From Actinomycetes bacterium (GTDB lineage: Bacteria > Actinomycetota > Acidimicrobiia > Acidimicrobiales > Palsa-688): a stretch of DNA of 46,452 nt. The DNA is taken from contig JAJYMB010000098.1 of the NCBI GenBank assembly GCA_021787365.1, positions 1 to 46,452 on the forward strand. The letters are read 5' to 3'. Each line of letters starts with the position of its first letter. Positions within the stretch are counted from its first letter, which is position 1. This document shows, piece after piece, positions 7,927 through 16,285 of the stretch. The notes under the pieces were generated by a model. The model saw nothing but the letters and a program-made list of their open reading frames with translations, ran no database searches and was not told the origin of the DNA. The position numbers and the translations under genes are program-made.

Positions 7927-9331
7927 GGGGCACGGCATGGTCGCCCACCGGTCGGAAGAAGCCCTCGGTGCCTGCGGGGCCGGGGAGCTCGGCGAGGAGG
8001 GTGGCCAAGACGGGGTTGCCAGCGCGGTCGGCACGGCCCGCGGCGAGGGTAGCGGCGGCACGGCATTCGCCGGTGTCGCCCACGCACTCGAAGGGCTTGT
8101 AAGCGTCCCCGAGCCCGAGCAGGGCGCGGAAGCGGCCCAGCAGGTCGGGGTTGTCGAGTGGCTCGGCCCCGCCGAAGATGCGGGCGAGCGCGGGCCTGCT
8201 CATGAACGGGGAAAGGACGAGGTCTATGAAGCAGCACTTGTCGCAGCGGCCGCACCAGTGGTCGAGCCGCTCGGCCGGGTCCATGGGGAACGCACGGTTG
8301 CAGCTGTGCACGACAGAGTGGTAGCGCTCCATGGTCGCGAAGCGCTGGGCCACCCAGAGCTCGCTCCAGGGCCGCAGGAACGAGAAATAATCGACGGCAG
8401 AACCGAGGGCACCCGCCAGGACGGCCCGGAAGGCCTGCTCGAAGTCGGCGCTCTTGGACCACTGGTGGTTGACCGCGCGCCCGCTGTCCAAGAGGTTGCC
8501 CTGGCTCGCCGACCATTCGTTGGACATCACGACCCGCCCCCGGTTGGACAGCACCGCGCCCAGGACCGCGATCGCCGACAAGATGCCCGTGACGGGCACA
8601 TGGCCGTTGTAGGCGGGTTGCCGCGAGGAAAGGGCCTGCTTGTCGACCCGGCGCTCGGCCCGGACAACGGGCAGCCCGGTGGCAGCGGCCGCCCGCTCGA
8701 TGGCGGTGAAGCGCGGCACCCCCAACGGGTTCACCACGAACAATGCGGCGTCGGAGTACGCCGCCTTGACGGTCTCCACCGTGACGATCGAGTCGATGCC
8801 ACCCCCGAACGGGACCAGGGCGCGGTCGGCGTCCGTGGCGGCTTCTACTGGGCCCTCCTCCTCGACACCGCCGGCTACCTCGAGGTCCTCCAGGGAGAGG
8901 CCGTTGCGGAAGGCGAACTCGCCGAGGCCGTCCACGTAGAAGCGCCGAAGGAACTCCCGCTCCCCCGGGCGCACCACCGTCTGGCCCAGGTCTATCTCGG
9001 GTGGGGCGCCGGCCTTGTAGTACGAGACGCCCGCCAGCAGGTGGACGAGGCGTGCTGCTTCCCTGGCTGCCGGTGCCCACTCCTGCCCGGCGCCCACCTC
9101 GATGACTTCGGCAAACTGGTGGCCATCGAGGTCGTAGTGGCAGGTGAGGACCCCCGCCGCCTCGTCGATGATGAGCGGGCCGTAGGAGAAGCGCGTAGCC
9201 CGGTGTACCGCCGGCCCGGTACTCGCAGCCCGGCTTACCACGGGCGCCGTGCCCGCCGCCGCGCCCGAGGTGGTCCGCCCTGTGCTTGCAGCCGCTGGTG
9301 CGGTGCTTGAAGCCGCTCGTGCAGTGCTCAA
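7898..9331 (-). CDS. murL: UDP-MurNAc-L-alanyl-L-glutamate epimerase (MurL)
   Basis: Inverts the glutamate of UDP-MurNAc-L-Ala-L-Glu to the D form in an ATP-dependent step, replacing the glutamate racemase route. Seen in up to 477 residues: a family-like N-terminal domain with LLAGVSYYKAGAPPEIDLG, a PP-loop-like nucleotide motif VPFGGGIDSIVTVE near residue 173, and a Cys-rich C-terminal motif WCGRCDKCCF near residue 363 that resembles a metal site. It precedes murD2 with a 29-bp overlap and follows the ATPase dppF by 27 bp, so it belongs to the importer operon. The first about 45 residues are Ala/Ser/Thr-rich and the start (TTG 9331) is uncertain; a GTG near 9240 would remove most of this extension. 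Confidence 0.83.
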   Translation of the reverse strand: MSTARAASSTAPAAASTGRTTSGAAAGTAPVVSRAASTGPAVHRATRFSYGPLIIDEAAGVLTCHYDLDGHQFAEVIEVGAGQEWAPAAREAARLVHLLAGVSYYKAGAPPEIDLGQTVVRPGEREFLRRFYVDGLGEFAFRNGLSLEDLEVAGGVEEEGPVEAATDADRALVPFGGGIDSIVTVETVKAAYSDAALFVVNPLGVPRFTAIERAAAATGLPVVRAERRVDKQALSSRQPAYNGHVPVTGILSAIAVLGAVLSNRGRVVMSNEWSASQGNLLDSGRAVNHQWSKSADFEQAFRAVLAGALGSAVDYFSFLRPWSELWVAQRFATMERYHSVVHSCNRAFPMDPAERLDHWCGRCDKCCFIDLVLSPFMSRPALARIFGGAEPLDNPDLLGRFRALLGLGDAYKPFECVGDTGECRAAATLAAGRADRAGNPVLATLLAELPGPAGTEGFFRPVGDHAVPHALFAAALR

Positions 9332-9358
9332 AGTGCTGTCAGGCTACTGCGGGCGGCG

Positions 9359-10603
9359 CTAGGTCCGATGTTGGTGGCCGGCGCGCCCGGACGGCGTCCT
9401 CTCGATCGCCGGCAACCCCGCCTCCCCGCTCCGGGCCCCGCCGGCGGCCCGGACGGCGACATGGCAAGCGACGAGGTGGCCCGGGACGAGTTCGGTGAGC
9501 TCGGGCGGCACGGACCGGCAGACCTCATCGGCAAGCGGGCAGCGCGGGTGGTAGGGGCAGCCGCCGGCAGGCTCCACCGCCACAGTCGCCGGCGCGACTT
9601 CGCCCGCCGGCACGGCGGCGCCGGATTGGGGTTGGCGCCGGCCGGCCGCTAGTGCTGCCTCCAAGAACGTTCGCGTATTTGCGGGCGGCTCCGGTCCTTC
9701 GGAGGAAGCCGGCATGTTAGGTGCCGACCGGGCGAAAGTCGCCCGCTGTGGCGCCAGTTCGGGGTCGGGCACGGGTACTGCGTCGGCCAGGGCCTTCGTG
9801 TAGGGGTGGAGCGGTGCATTGAGGACATTGTCCCAAGAGCCCTGCTCGACAACCTTCCCGAGGTACATCACACAGACCCGGTCACTTATGTGCCGCACCA
9901 TCGAAAGGTCGTGGCTGATGAATACGTACGAAAGAGACAGTTCTTCTTGCAGTCGCATGAGGAGGTTTATGATCTCGGCGCGCACTGACACGTCCAGGGC
10001 GGAGGTGGGCTCGTCGAGGACCAGCAGTTTGGGCTCGACGGCGAGTGCCCGCGCGATGGCCACTCGTTGGGCCTGGCCCCCGGAAAGCTCGTGGGGGTAA
10101 CGGTCGGCGAAGCGAGGCCCGAGGGCAACGAGCTCGAGCAGACGGTCGACCCGGGCAAGCCGTTCGGAGCGCCCGCCGGCTAGGGTCTCGCGCCACCGAG
10201 AACGGGTCCTTCGTGCGCCGCCCACCCGGCTGGCACCGGTACCGGCACCGCCGGCGAGGCCGTGCACCGCCAGGACCTCCCCGAGGGCGGCGGCCACCGT
10301 GAGGCGCGGGTTGAGCGAGGAGAACGGATCCTGGAATACGAGCTGCGCCCTTCGCGCCAGCGAGAGACGCTCTGTGCCGCCCAAGGGCTGCCCGAGGAGC
10401 GAGACGCTGCCTGAGGTCGGCTCCTCCAAACCGACGAGCAAACGGGCTAGGGTCGACTTTCCGCAGCCGCTTTCGCCCGCCACTCCCAGCGTCTCCCCCA
10501 GGCCGACGCTCACCGATACGCCCCGGACGGCGCGCACCGTGCGGCCCCTGCCCGCGGGGTACTCCTTCGTGAGGTCCCGAGCTTCCAAGACGGCCGCACG
10601 CAT
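9359..10603 (-). CDS. dppF: peptide ABC importer ATPase (DppF/OppF type)
   Basis: One of the two ATPases powering a peptide-family importer. Seen: Walker A GESGCGKST, Q-loop VFQDPFSSLNPR, signature LSGGQAQR, Walker B LLVLDEPT, H-loop FISHDLS and the C-terminal Cys/His tail CPYHPRCPLADEVC. A basic, Gly-rich insertion (about residues 120-155, SRVGGARRTRSR) sits between the Q-loop and the signature, and a long Ala/Pro-rich linker precedes the Cys tail, making it longer than usual. The start ATG 10603 shares a base with the stop of dppD (TAATG), so translation is coupled. Linked AnmK, MurL and MurD2 suggest that the cargo is a muropeptide. Confidence 0.92.
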   Translation of the reverse strand: MRAAVLEARDLTKEYPAGRGRTVRAVRGVSVSVGLGETLGVAGESGCGKSTLARLLVGLEEPTSGSVSLLGQPLGGTERLSLARRAQLVFQDPFSSLNPRLTVAAALGEVLAVHGLAGGAGTGASRVGGARRTRSRWRETLAGGRSERLARVDRLLELVALGPRFADRYPHELSGGQAQRVAIARALAVEPKLLVLDEPTSALDVSVRAEIINLLMRLQEELSLSYVFISHDLSMVRHISDRVCVMYLGKVVEQGSWDNVLNAPLHPYTKALADAVPVPDPELAPQRATFARSAPNMPASSEGPEPPANTRTFLEAALAAGRRQPQSGAAVPAGEVAPATVAVEPAGGCPYHPRCPLADEVCRSVPPELTELVPGHLVACHVAVRAAGGARSGEAGLPAIERTPSGRAGHQHRT

Positions 10604-11613
10604 TAGCTGGCCCACTCCTCAGGGGCCCGCCAGCAGGCCGCGAACGAGCCCTCGCCCCGGCCGATCAGCGTCGGCTCCTCCTCCTCGCAGCGCGCCACAG
10701 CATGGCGGCAGCGGGCCCGGAACGGGCAACCGCTACCCAGCCGTGCCGGGTCCGGGGGTGTGCCGCCGATCTGGGTGAGCGGCCGGCGGTGGCCGGCACC
10801 GGCGCTCGGCAGCGCGCCGAGCAGGGCAGCGGTGTAGGGGTGGCTCGGGCGCGCGAACAGCCGGCGGGTCGGGGCGAGCTCGACTACGCGGCCGGCGTAC
10901 ATGACCGCGACTTGGTCCACGGTACGGGCGACGACCCCGAGGTCGTGGGTGACCCAGACCACCGCCATGCCCGTGTGCTCCTGGAGGCCCTCGACCAGTT
11001 CAAGGATCTGCTGTTGCACGGTCACGTCGAGGGCGGTGGTCGGTTCGTCGGCGATCAGAAGGCGTGGCGAGACGCTGAGCGCGATGGCGATCATGACCCG
11101 CTGCTGCATGCCTCCCGAGAGCTCATGGGGGAAGGAGCGCTCTACCCGCTCGGGGTCGGGGAGGCCGACTTGGTAGAGCACTTCTCTACAGCGGTCGTGC
11201 GCCTCGTCACGGCCCGCGCCGTGGGCGCGCAAAGTCTCTACCACCTGGGAGCGGACGCGAAGCAGCGGGTTGAGCGAGGTCATCGGGTCCTGGTACACCA
11301 TCGCCACCTGGGACCCGCGCACTTGCCGCAACTGTCTTTCACGGAGCTCCGTGAGATCTTGGCCGGCGAAGCTCACCCGGCCCGAGAGGAGTTGCAAGCG
11401 CCCCGGCAGAAGGCGCAGTACCGATAGCACGGTGAGGGTCTTGCCAGAGCCGCTCTCGCCTACGATCCCGAGCTTTTCGCCGGCGCGGACCAGGAGGTTG
11501 ACGCCCCGCACTATCTCGTGCTCGTGCCGGCGCTCACGGAAGCCCACCCGCACCGAACGCAATTCGAGCAGCGCCTCGCTTTTTGCCCGCGGCCCCGCGA
11601 CCGCCCCTGTCAC
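10603..11613 (-). CDS. dppD: peptide ABC importer ATPase (DppD/OppD type)
   Basis: Partner ATPase of the peptide importer, 336 residues. Seen: Walker A GESGSGKTL, Q-loop VYQDPMTSLNP, signature LSGGMQQR, Walker B LLIADEPT, H-loop VTHDLG and the C-terminal Cys tail GCPFRARCRHAVARC with FAACW. It starts at GTG 11613, overlapping the anmK stop by 4 bp (GTGA), and ends inside the dppF start. In characterised Dpp/Opp systems the D and F ATPases form a heterodimer under the two permeases. Confidence 0.93.
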   Translation of the reverse strand: MTGAVAGPRAKSEALLELRSVRVGFRERRHEHEIVRGVNLLVRAGEKLGIVGESGSGKTLTVLSVLRLLPGRLQLLSGRVSFAGQDLTELRERQLRQVRGSQVAMVYQDPMTSLNPLLRVRSQVVETLRAHGAGRDEAHDRCREVLYQVGLPDPERVERSFPHELSGGMQQRVMIAIALSVSPRLLIADEPTTALDVTVQQQILELVEGLQEHTGMAVVWVTHDLGVVARTVDQVAVMYAGRVVELAPTRRLFARPSHPYTAALLGALPSAGAGHRRPLTQIGGTPPDPARLGSGCPFRARCRHAVARCEEEEPTLIGRGEGSFAACWRAPEEWAS

Positions 11614-12776
11614 GCGTTACCTCCGACGGCAAGGCGCGACGGAGGGCACGCCGTCGCCGGCAGGCGCAGCCGGCGCAAACCGGGAGTCAACGAACCGAGC
11701 ACGCTGGCATGTGACGCACCCGTACACGAGGGGATACTGGCCGTCAGCCCGCAGGCGCTGAAATAGCCGATAACCGCGAAAAGCAGTGCTTCTTTGGCTG
11801 CCTCTGGCACCCCTAGCTCTTCTGTCGTCCTGAACCTGACCCCGGGGAGGTGCCGGCGAAGCTCGGCCATCAAGGTGGGGTTGCGCATGCCGCCCCCAGA
11901 AACGAAAAGCTCGGCCAACCCGAACGGGGCGAGCGCGGCAGCGACGCTCTCTCCTGTCGCAGCCGTCACCGAGGCCACCAGGTCGGCGGGAGCAAGGTGT
12001 TCAGGGCCCAGGCGGGATGTCACATATTCCAGGTTGAACAGTTCTTTTCCCGTCGACTTGGGCGGAGGAAGGGAAAAATAGGGCTCGTCGAGGAGGCGCC
12101 CGACCAGTGCGGGGTCGGCATGGCCGCTCGCCGCCAGTGCTCCTCCATGGTCGTAGGCCTCGTGCCCACCCGAGACCCATGACACTGCTGCGTCGATCAG
12201 CGCGTTGGCCGGTCCGGTGTCGAAAGCGACGGGGTCGTCGTCGGGCCCGAGCACCGTCACGTTTGCTATCCCGCCCAAATTGAGCGCCCCCAGCCGTTGT
12301 GCTGGGTGCCTGCCGAGCAGGAGGATGTCGAGCAGGCAGGCAAGCGGCGCACCCTGCCCGCCGGCGGCGATGTCGCGGTTGCGGACGTCGCTCACCACGG
12401 TGGCTCCGGTGCGTTCGGCTATCCACGCCGGTTCCCCGAGCTGGAGGGTACCTAGTGCCGCCCGCCCCTCGACCCAGTGGAAGACCGTCTGGCCGTGAGA
12501 GCAGACGATGTCGACCGGCCCGTTGGCCTCGGCCAGTTCGCCGGCTACGCTGGCGAACGCTTGGCCGATCGCCACGTCCAGCTTGCAGACCTCTTCCACT
12601 GTCGTCGTCGCCGGCGGCAGCACCGAAGCGATCGCGTCGCGCACCCGCGCAGGGTAAGTAACCGAACGGTGCTCGACGAGTTGCGCGCTCAACAGGTCGC
12701 CGTCCGCCTCGAAATCAACGAGGAGCGCCTCGACCGCGTCGAACGACGTCCCCGACGTGATGCCGATGACGCGCAC
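11610..12776 (-). CDS. anmK: anhydro-N-acetylmuramic acid kinase (AnmK)
   Basis: Cytosolic kinase that opens the 1,6-anhydro ring of anhydro-MurNAc and phosphorylates it to MurNAc-6-phosphate, the entry step of cell-wall sugar recycling. Seen: nucleotide motif GITSGTSFDAVEALLVD (most homologues have SGTSxDGVD, so G and D are changed to A and E), SHGQTVFHW, LGEPAWIAERTGA, the loop DIAAGGQGAPLAC, NLGGIANVT, the catalytic-Asp motif AFDTGPANALIDA and VSGGGMRNPTL. GTG 12776 gives a start right before the first motif, as in homologues; GTG 12821 would add 15 residues. It sits between permease and ATPase genes of the peptide importer, so the imported ligand probably carries anhydro-MurNAc. Confidence 0.92.
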   Translation of the reverse strand: MRVIGITSGTSFDAVEALLVDFEADGDLLSAQLVEHRSVTYPARVRDAIASVLPPATTTVEEVCKLDVAIGQAFASVAGELAEANGPVDIVCSHGQTVFHWVEGRAALGTLQLGEPAWIAERTGATVVSDVRNRDIAAGGQGAPLACLLDILLLGRHPAQRLGALNLGGIANVTVLGPDDDPVAFDTGPANALIDAAVSWVSGGHEAYDHGGALAASGHADPALVGRLLDEPYFSLPPPKSTGKELFNLEYVTSRLGPEHLAPADLVASVTAATGESVAAALAPFGLAELFVSGGGMRNPTLMAELRRHLPGVRFRTTEELGVPEAAKEALLFAVIGYFSACGLTASIPSCTGASHASVLGSLTPGLRRLRLPATACPPSRLAVGGNA

Positions 12777-12862
12777 GTCAAACGCCTCGGACCGTGCCCG
12801 GCGGCGGGCCGAAGGCGTCACGGGGCCCGCCGGCCGGGCAGCTGAAGCCGGTCACCCGCATG

Positions 12863-13720
12863 TCAGGCAGCCCGCGCGGTGCGCGAGCGCGGGTCGAAGG
12901 CGTCACGCAACCCGTCGCCCAAGAAGTTGAAGCCGATCACCGCTACCACTATGGCCACAGACGGCGCTGCCAAGGTCCACCACGCCTGAGAGGCGAGGGA
13001 GCTCGATTGGCTCACCATCTCGCCGAGCGAGGCCGTCGGCGGCGGAGGACCGAGCCCAAGGAAGCTGAGACTAGCTTCGGCGAGCACGGACCAAGCGAGG
13101 GCGAGGCTGGCTTGCACGGCCACGGTGCCCGCGACGTTGGGCAGGATGTGGCGGAAGAGCAGTCGCGTAGACGAGAAGCCGAGCACCCGTCCCGCTTGCA
13201 CGTAGCCGGCCGCGCGTAGCGACAGCACTGGCCCCCGGACCACGCGTACGAATATCGGGATGTACCCGACGCCGATGGCGAGCGCGCTGTCGAGGGCGCC
13301 CGGCCCGAGGGCGGTCACGATGGCGAGGGCGAGAAGGATCGCCGGTATGGCAAAGAGCATGTCGGTTACCCGCATTATGATCGCGGATGTCCACCGCCCG
13401 AGGTACCCGGCGACGACGCCGGCCAGCGTGCCCACCACCCCGGCGATAGCCACGGCCAGGAAGGCGATCTTCAGCGATACCCAGAGTCCTTCGAGGACGA
13501 GGGAGAGGAGGTCCCGGCCGAACTGGTCTGTCCCGAAGGGATGGCTCGGTGATGGGCCCTTCAAAGTCGTGAGGGGGTTTTGCAGCTGCGCGTTGTAGGG
13601 GGTCGCACCGACTGCTGCCAGCAAGCCACCGAGCACGACGAGGCCCACGAGCACGCAGCCTGCTCGTCCGGCTGGGTTTAGCCACAGGACGGTCAAGAAG
13701 CCCGCGCGCCGGCGTGTCAT
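12863..13720 (-). CDS. dppC: peptide ABC importer permease (DppC type)
   Basis: Inner-membrane permease of 285 residues. Seen: an N-terminal cytoplasmic stretch and first helix (CVLVGLVVLGGLLAAVG), the family motif HPFGTDQFGRDLLS, five further hydrophobic helices, and the cytoplasmic coupling loop with AAGYVQAGRVLGFSS and FRHILPNV. SFLGLGPPPPTASLG near the C terminus is typical of DppC. ATG 13720 overlaps the dppB stop (ATGA). Co-operonic with dppB, the binding protein, anmK and the ATPases. Confidence 0.93.
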   Translation of the reverse strand: MTRRRAGFLTVLWLNPAGRAGCVLVGLVVLGGLLAAVGATPYNAQLQNPLTTLKGPSPSHPFGTDQFGRDLLSLVLEGLWVSLKIAFLAVAIAGVVGTLAGVVAGYLGRWTSAIIMRVTDMLFAIPAILLALAIVTALGPGALDSALAIGVGYIPIFVRVVRGPVLSLRAAGYVQAGRVLGFSSTRLLFRHILPNVAGTVAVQASLALAWSVLAEASLSFLGLGPPPPTASLGEMVSQSSSLASQAWWTLAAPSVAIVVAVIGFNFLGDGLRDAFDPRSRTARAA

Positions 13721-14673
13721 CGTGCGTGCGTCCTTGGGTCGATCAGCGTGTAGAGCATGTCGGTGAGCATGTTTACGACTATGAACCCGGCGGCGAATAT
13801 GAGCGTCACACTCTGCACGACCGGGAAGTCTCGGTTGCTTATCGAGTTTACGAGCAGGCGTCCGAGGCCCGGTAGCACGAAGATCTGTTCCACGACTACG
13901 GTGCCGCCGAGCAGGTAGCCGAGTTGGATGCCCGACATGGTGACCACTGGGACGAGCGCGCCGAGGAAGAGGTGCTTCCAGGTCACGACGAACTTCGAGA
14001 GCCCCTTCCCGCGGGCTGTGCGGGCGAAGCCGGTGCTGACCACTTCGAGCATGGCGGCCCGCGTCGTGCGCATGATGGCTGCCCCGACCCCGAGACCCAG
14101 GGTGAGCGCCGGGAAGAAGATCTGTTGGAGGTTGAGCCAGGGGTTGGAAAATAGCCCTGCGAAGGCCCGAGAAGAAGGAAAGTAGTGGAAGCTCGAAGCG
14201 AGGAAGGTGACGAGGCCCGTGCCTATCACGAAGCTGGGCACTCCGAGGCCGACAACCGCTACGCCTTGGCCGGCGTTGTCTACTACACCTCTCGGTCTTA
14301 GCGAGCCGAAGACGCCGAACAGGACGCCTATCAGTTCGCCGATCACCATCGAGGCGATGGCCAGTTCGAGCGTGACGGGTAGGGCGGCCCCCACGAGGGA
14401 CACCACCGACGTGCGTGATGACAGCGAGACGCCGAGGTTCCCCGTCAGCATCGCGCCGAGCCACGAGACGTACTGACGCAAGAACGGTTCCCCGACCCCG
14501 TAATAGTGGTCGAGCGCGACCCGCTGGGCATGGGAGAGCAGGCCGGCGCTCACGCCCATCTGCGCGGTGACGGCGTTGCCGGGCAGGAGCCGGAGCACCA
14601 AGAAGATGATGACCGACACGCCCAGCAACGTCACCAGCATGCTGAGCAAGCGCCGTGCGACGCTGGCCAGCAT
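13717..14673 (-). CDS. dppB: peptide ABC importer permease (DppB type)
   Basis: First permease of the importer, 318 residues. Seen: an N-terminal helix (LLSMLVTLLGVSVIIFLVLR) followed by LPGNAVTAQMG, a periplasmic segment, and at least five more helices. The coupling loop reads TRAAMLEVVSTGFARTARGKGLS, and the end carries NRDFPVVQSV and the DPRTHAR tail, both typical of DppB. It starts 6 bp after the binding-protein stop. No clear ribosome site is visible, which fits reinitiation after the upstream gene. Confidence 0.93.
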   Translation of the reverse strand: MLASVARRLLSMLVTLLGVSVIIFLVLRLLPGNAVTAQMGVSAGLLSHAQRVALDHYYGVGEPFLRQYVSWLGAMLTGNLGVSLSSRTSVVSLVGAALPVTLELAIASMVIGELIGVLFGVFGSLRPRGVVDNAGQGVAVVGLGVPSFVIGTGLVTFLASSFHYFPSSRAFAGLFSNPWLNLQQIFFPALTLGLGVGAAIMRTTRAAMLEVVSTGFARTARGKGLSKFVVTWKHLFLGALVPVVTMSGIQLGYLLGGTVVVEQIFVLPGLGRLLVNSISNRDFPVVQSVTLIFAAGFIVVNMLTDMLYTLIDPRTHAR

Positions 14674-14679
14674 GAGGAG

Positions 14680-16236
14680 CTAGGAGACCGTCGCCGTGCG
14701 GAGCGAGTAGAGAGAGGTGGAGTTGGTCGGCTGGAGCGAGAAGCCGTGCACGGTGGGAGAAACGGCCGCGTAGTCGTACGCCGTGAAGAGCCAAATCCAA
14801 ACGGCCCGGGAGGTGAGCTCGCGTGAGAACTGCGCCCAAATGGCCTTCTGTGCAGCCGCGCTCGTGGCGGTGTCACCCTGGACCAACAGCTTTTCGAGCT
14901 TGGCCGAACTGTACCCGGCTGGAACTCCCAGGTTGGCGCCGGTGCCGAAGTACCGCCCGTACATGGTGTAGGGGTTGGGGTCGGCGCCGTTCCAAGCAAA
15001 GGCGGCCTGGAACTTACCCTTCAGCCAATCCTGGATGTAGGCGTCGCCGGCAAGGTTTTGGATGCGCATCTTGATGCCCACCTTGGCCAGGTTGGCCTGC
15101 ACGACCGTCGCTTGGGCGGAACTCGTGGGGTCTAGCGCTGTGGAGGTCATCGCCGTGAAGGAGAAGCCCTTGGGGTCGCCGGCTTGTTTCAGGTAGTTCT
15201 TGGCTGACGTGAGGTTGGGTGTCGGGCAGACGGCTGAAGCCGGCTTGGAGGCGAACGGCCCGAGCGGTACCGGGCCGACCACCTGTCCCTGGCCAAAGAC
15301 GGAGTCCTCCAGCACCTGCTGTCGGTCGACGGCGCAAGCTATGGCCAGGCGGTTGTCGAGATTTGCCAGCGGGCCCTTGCGGTCCTGCAGCATGAGGGCC
15401 CGGTAGGTGAGGTCGAGGACCTTGTCCACCGTTACCGACCTCGGCAGGTGGTCAGCCACTTGCGGTTGGGTCAAGAGCCCCACCTGGACCGTCCCGGCCT
15501 CGACCGCCGAGGCGATCGACTGCTCGGAGGGTATGGTCTCGATCTTGACTTCGCCGATTTTCACCCTGCCTCCCCAGTAGTGCGGGTTGGCCTGTATGAC
15601 GAAGCTGTTGCCGGGGCTCCAGCTCACGAACTCGAACGGGCCGGTGCCGTCGGGTTGCTTCGCCAAGGTGCCTGCGGCTATCGCCTTGGTGGGCATGATC
15701 GACAGGTTGACCGAGGTGAGCCCGTTGAGCACCGAGGTGTCGGACCGTGACAGCAAGAACTTCACTGCGTAAGGGCCGGTGGTCACGATTCTCTTTACAT
15801 TGGCTAGGAACGAGGCGGAGGCGTCACCGGTCTTGGGGTTGACCGCCCGCTGCAGGGAGGCGACGACGTCGGCGGAGGTAAAGAGGGAGCCGTCGTCGAA
15901 ATGGACCCCACGGCGCAGCTGGAAGGTGAGTACCTTTCCCCCGTTGCTGTAGGACCAGCTCGTCGCGAGGTCGGGTACCAGCTGCAGCTTCGAGTTGTAC
16001 TGCACGAGCTGGTCATAGATGAGGCCGAGGGCCTGGAAGTCCAAGAAGTTGGTAACAACGTCGGGGTCGAGCTTCTGCACGCTCGAGGTGTCGGCGACCA
16101 CCACCGTGGCGCCTGATGCGGCCATGGTAGGTGCCGCCTGCGCGGGCTCTACGCGGGCGGTGAGGGGCGTGACCATCGCGGCGAGCGGGGCTAGGCCAAC
16201 GGCGGTCAGGAGGGCAGCAGTACGGGCCATCTTCAT
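14680..16236 (-). CDS. peptide/muropeptide-binding protein (SBP family 5)
   Basis: Extracytoplasmic binding protein of the importer, 518 residues. Seen: a basic start and hydrophobic signal (MKMARTAALLTAVGLAPLAA) with a likely cleavage after a run ending AQAAPT. No lipobox Cys is visible, which is unusual if the protein is to stay membrane-attached. The family signature region contains LVPDLATSWSYSNGGKVLTF with LRRGVHFDDGS, and GTGPFEFVSW follows later. ATG 16236 is preferred over the upstream ATG 16272 because a strong promoter predicts a transcript starting at about 16237, making the mRNA leaderless. It is first in the operon running down to murD2. Confidence 0.9.
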   Translation of the reverse strand: MKMARTAALLTAVGLAPLAAMVTPLTARVEPAQAAPTMAASGATVVVADTSSVQKLDPDVVTNFLDFQALGLIYDQLVQYNSKLQLVPDLATSWSYSNGGKVLTFQLRRGVHFDDGSLFTSADVVASLQRAVNPKTGDASASFLANVKRIVTTGPYAVKFLLSRSDTSVLNGLTSVNLSIMPTKAIAAGTLAKQPDGTGPFEFVSWSPGNSFVIQANPHYWGGRVKIGEVKIETIPSEQSIASAVEAGTVQVGLLTQPQVADHLPRSVTVDKVLDLTYRALMLQDRKGPLANLDNRLAIACAVDRQQVLEDSVFGQGQVVGPVPLGPFASKPASAVCPTPNLTSAKNYLKQAGDPKGFSFTAMTSTALDPTSSAQATVVQANLAKVGIKMRIQNLAGDAYIQDWLKGKFQAAFAWNGADPNPYTMYGRYFGTGANLGVPAGYSSAKLEKLLVQGDTATSAAAQKAIWAQFSRELTSRAVWIWLFTAYDYAAVSPTVHGFSLQPTNSTSLYSLRTATVS

Positions 16237-16243
16237 GGACGTT

Positions 16244-16272
16244 GTTATACCATTCACGATTGGTCTGATCAA
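16244..16272 (-). promoter_or_regulatory. promoter of the importer-anmK-murL-murD2 operon
   Basis: Read on the minus strand: -35 TTGATC (16272-16267), a 17-bp spacer and -10 TATAAC (16249-16244). The predicted start of transcription, about 16237, coincides with the ATG at 16236, so the message is probably leaderless. A GntR-type operator overlaps the -35 box, consistent with repression. Confidence 0.7.
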
Positions 16273-16274
16273 GT
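16259..16274. promoter_or_regulatory. GntR/HutC-type operator, site 1
   Basis: ATTGGTCTGATCAAGT matches the inverse complement of site 2 at 12 of 16 positions, with a perfect left half (ATTGGTCTG). It overlaps the -35 element of the importer operon. It resembles the DasR/NagR consensus half TGGTCT. Confidence 0.55.
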
Positions 16275-16285
16275 AGTCTCACCAT

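Noticed and set aside
14680..16236. Binding protein as an ordinary lipoprotein
   Set aside because: No lipobox Cys is seen in the signal region; the cleavage site looks like signal peptidase I.
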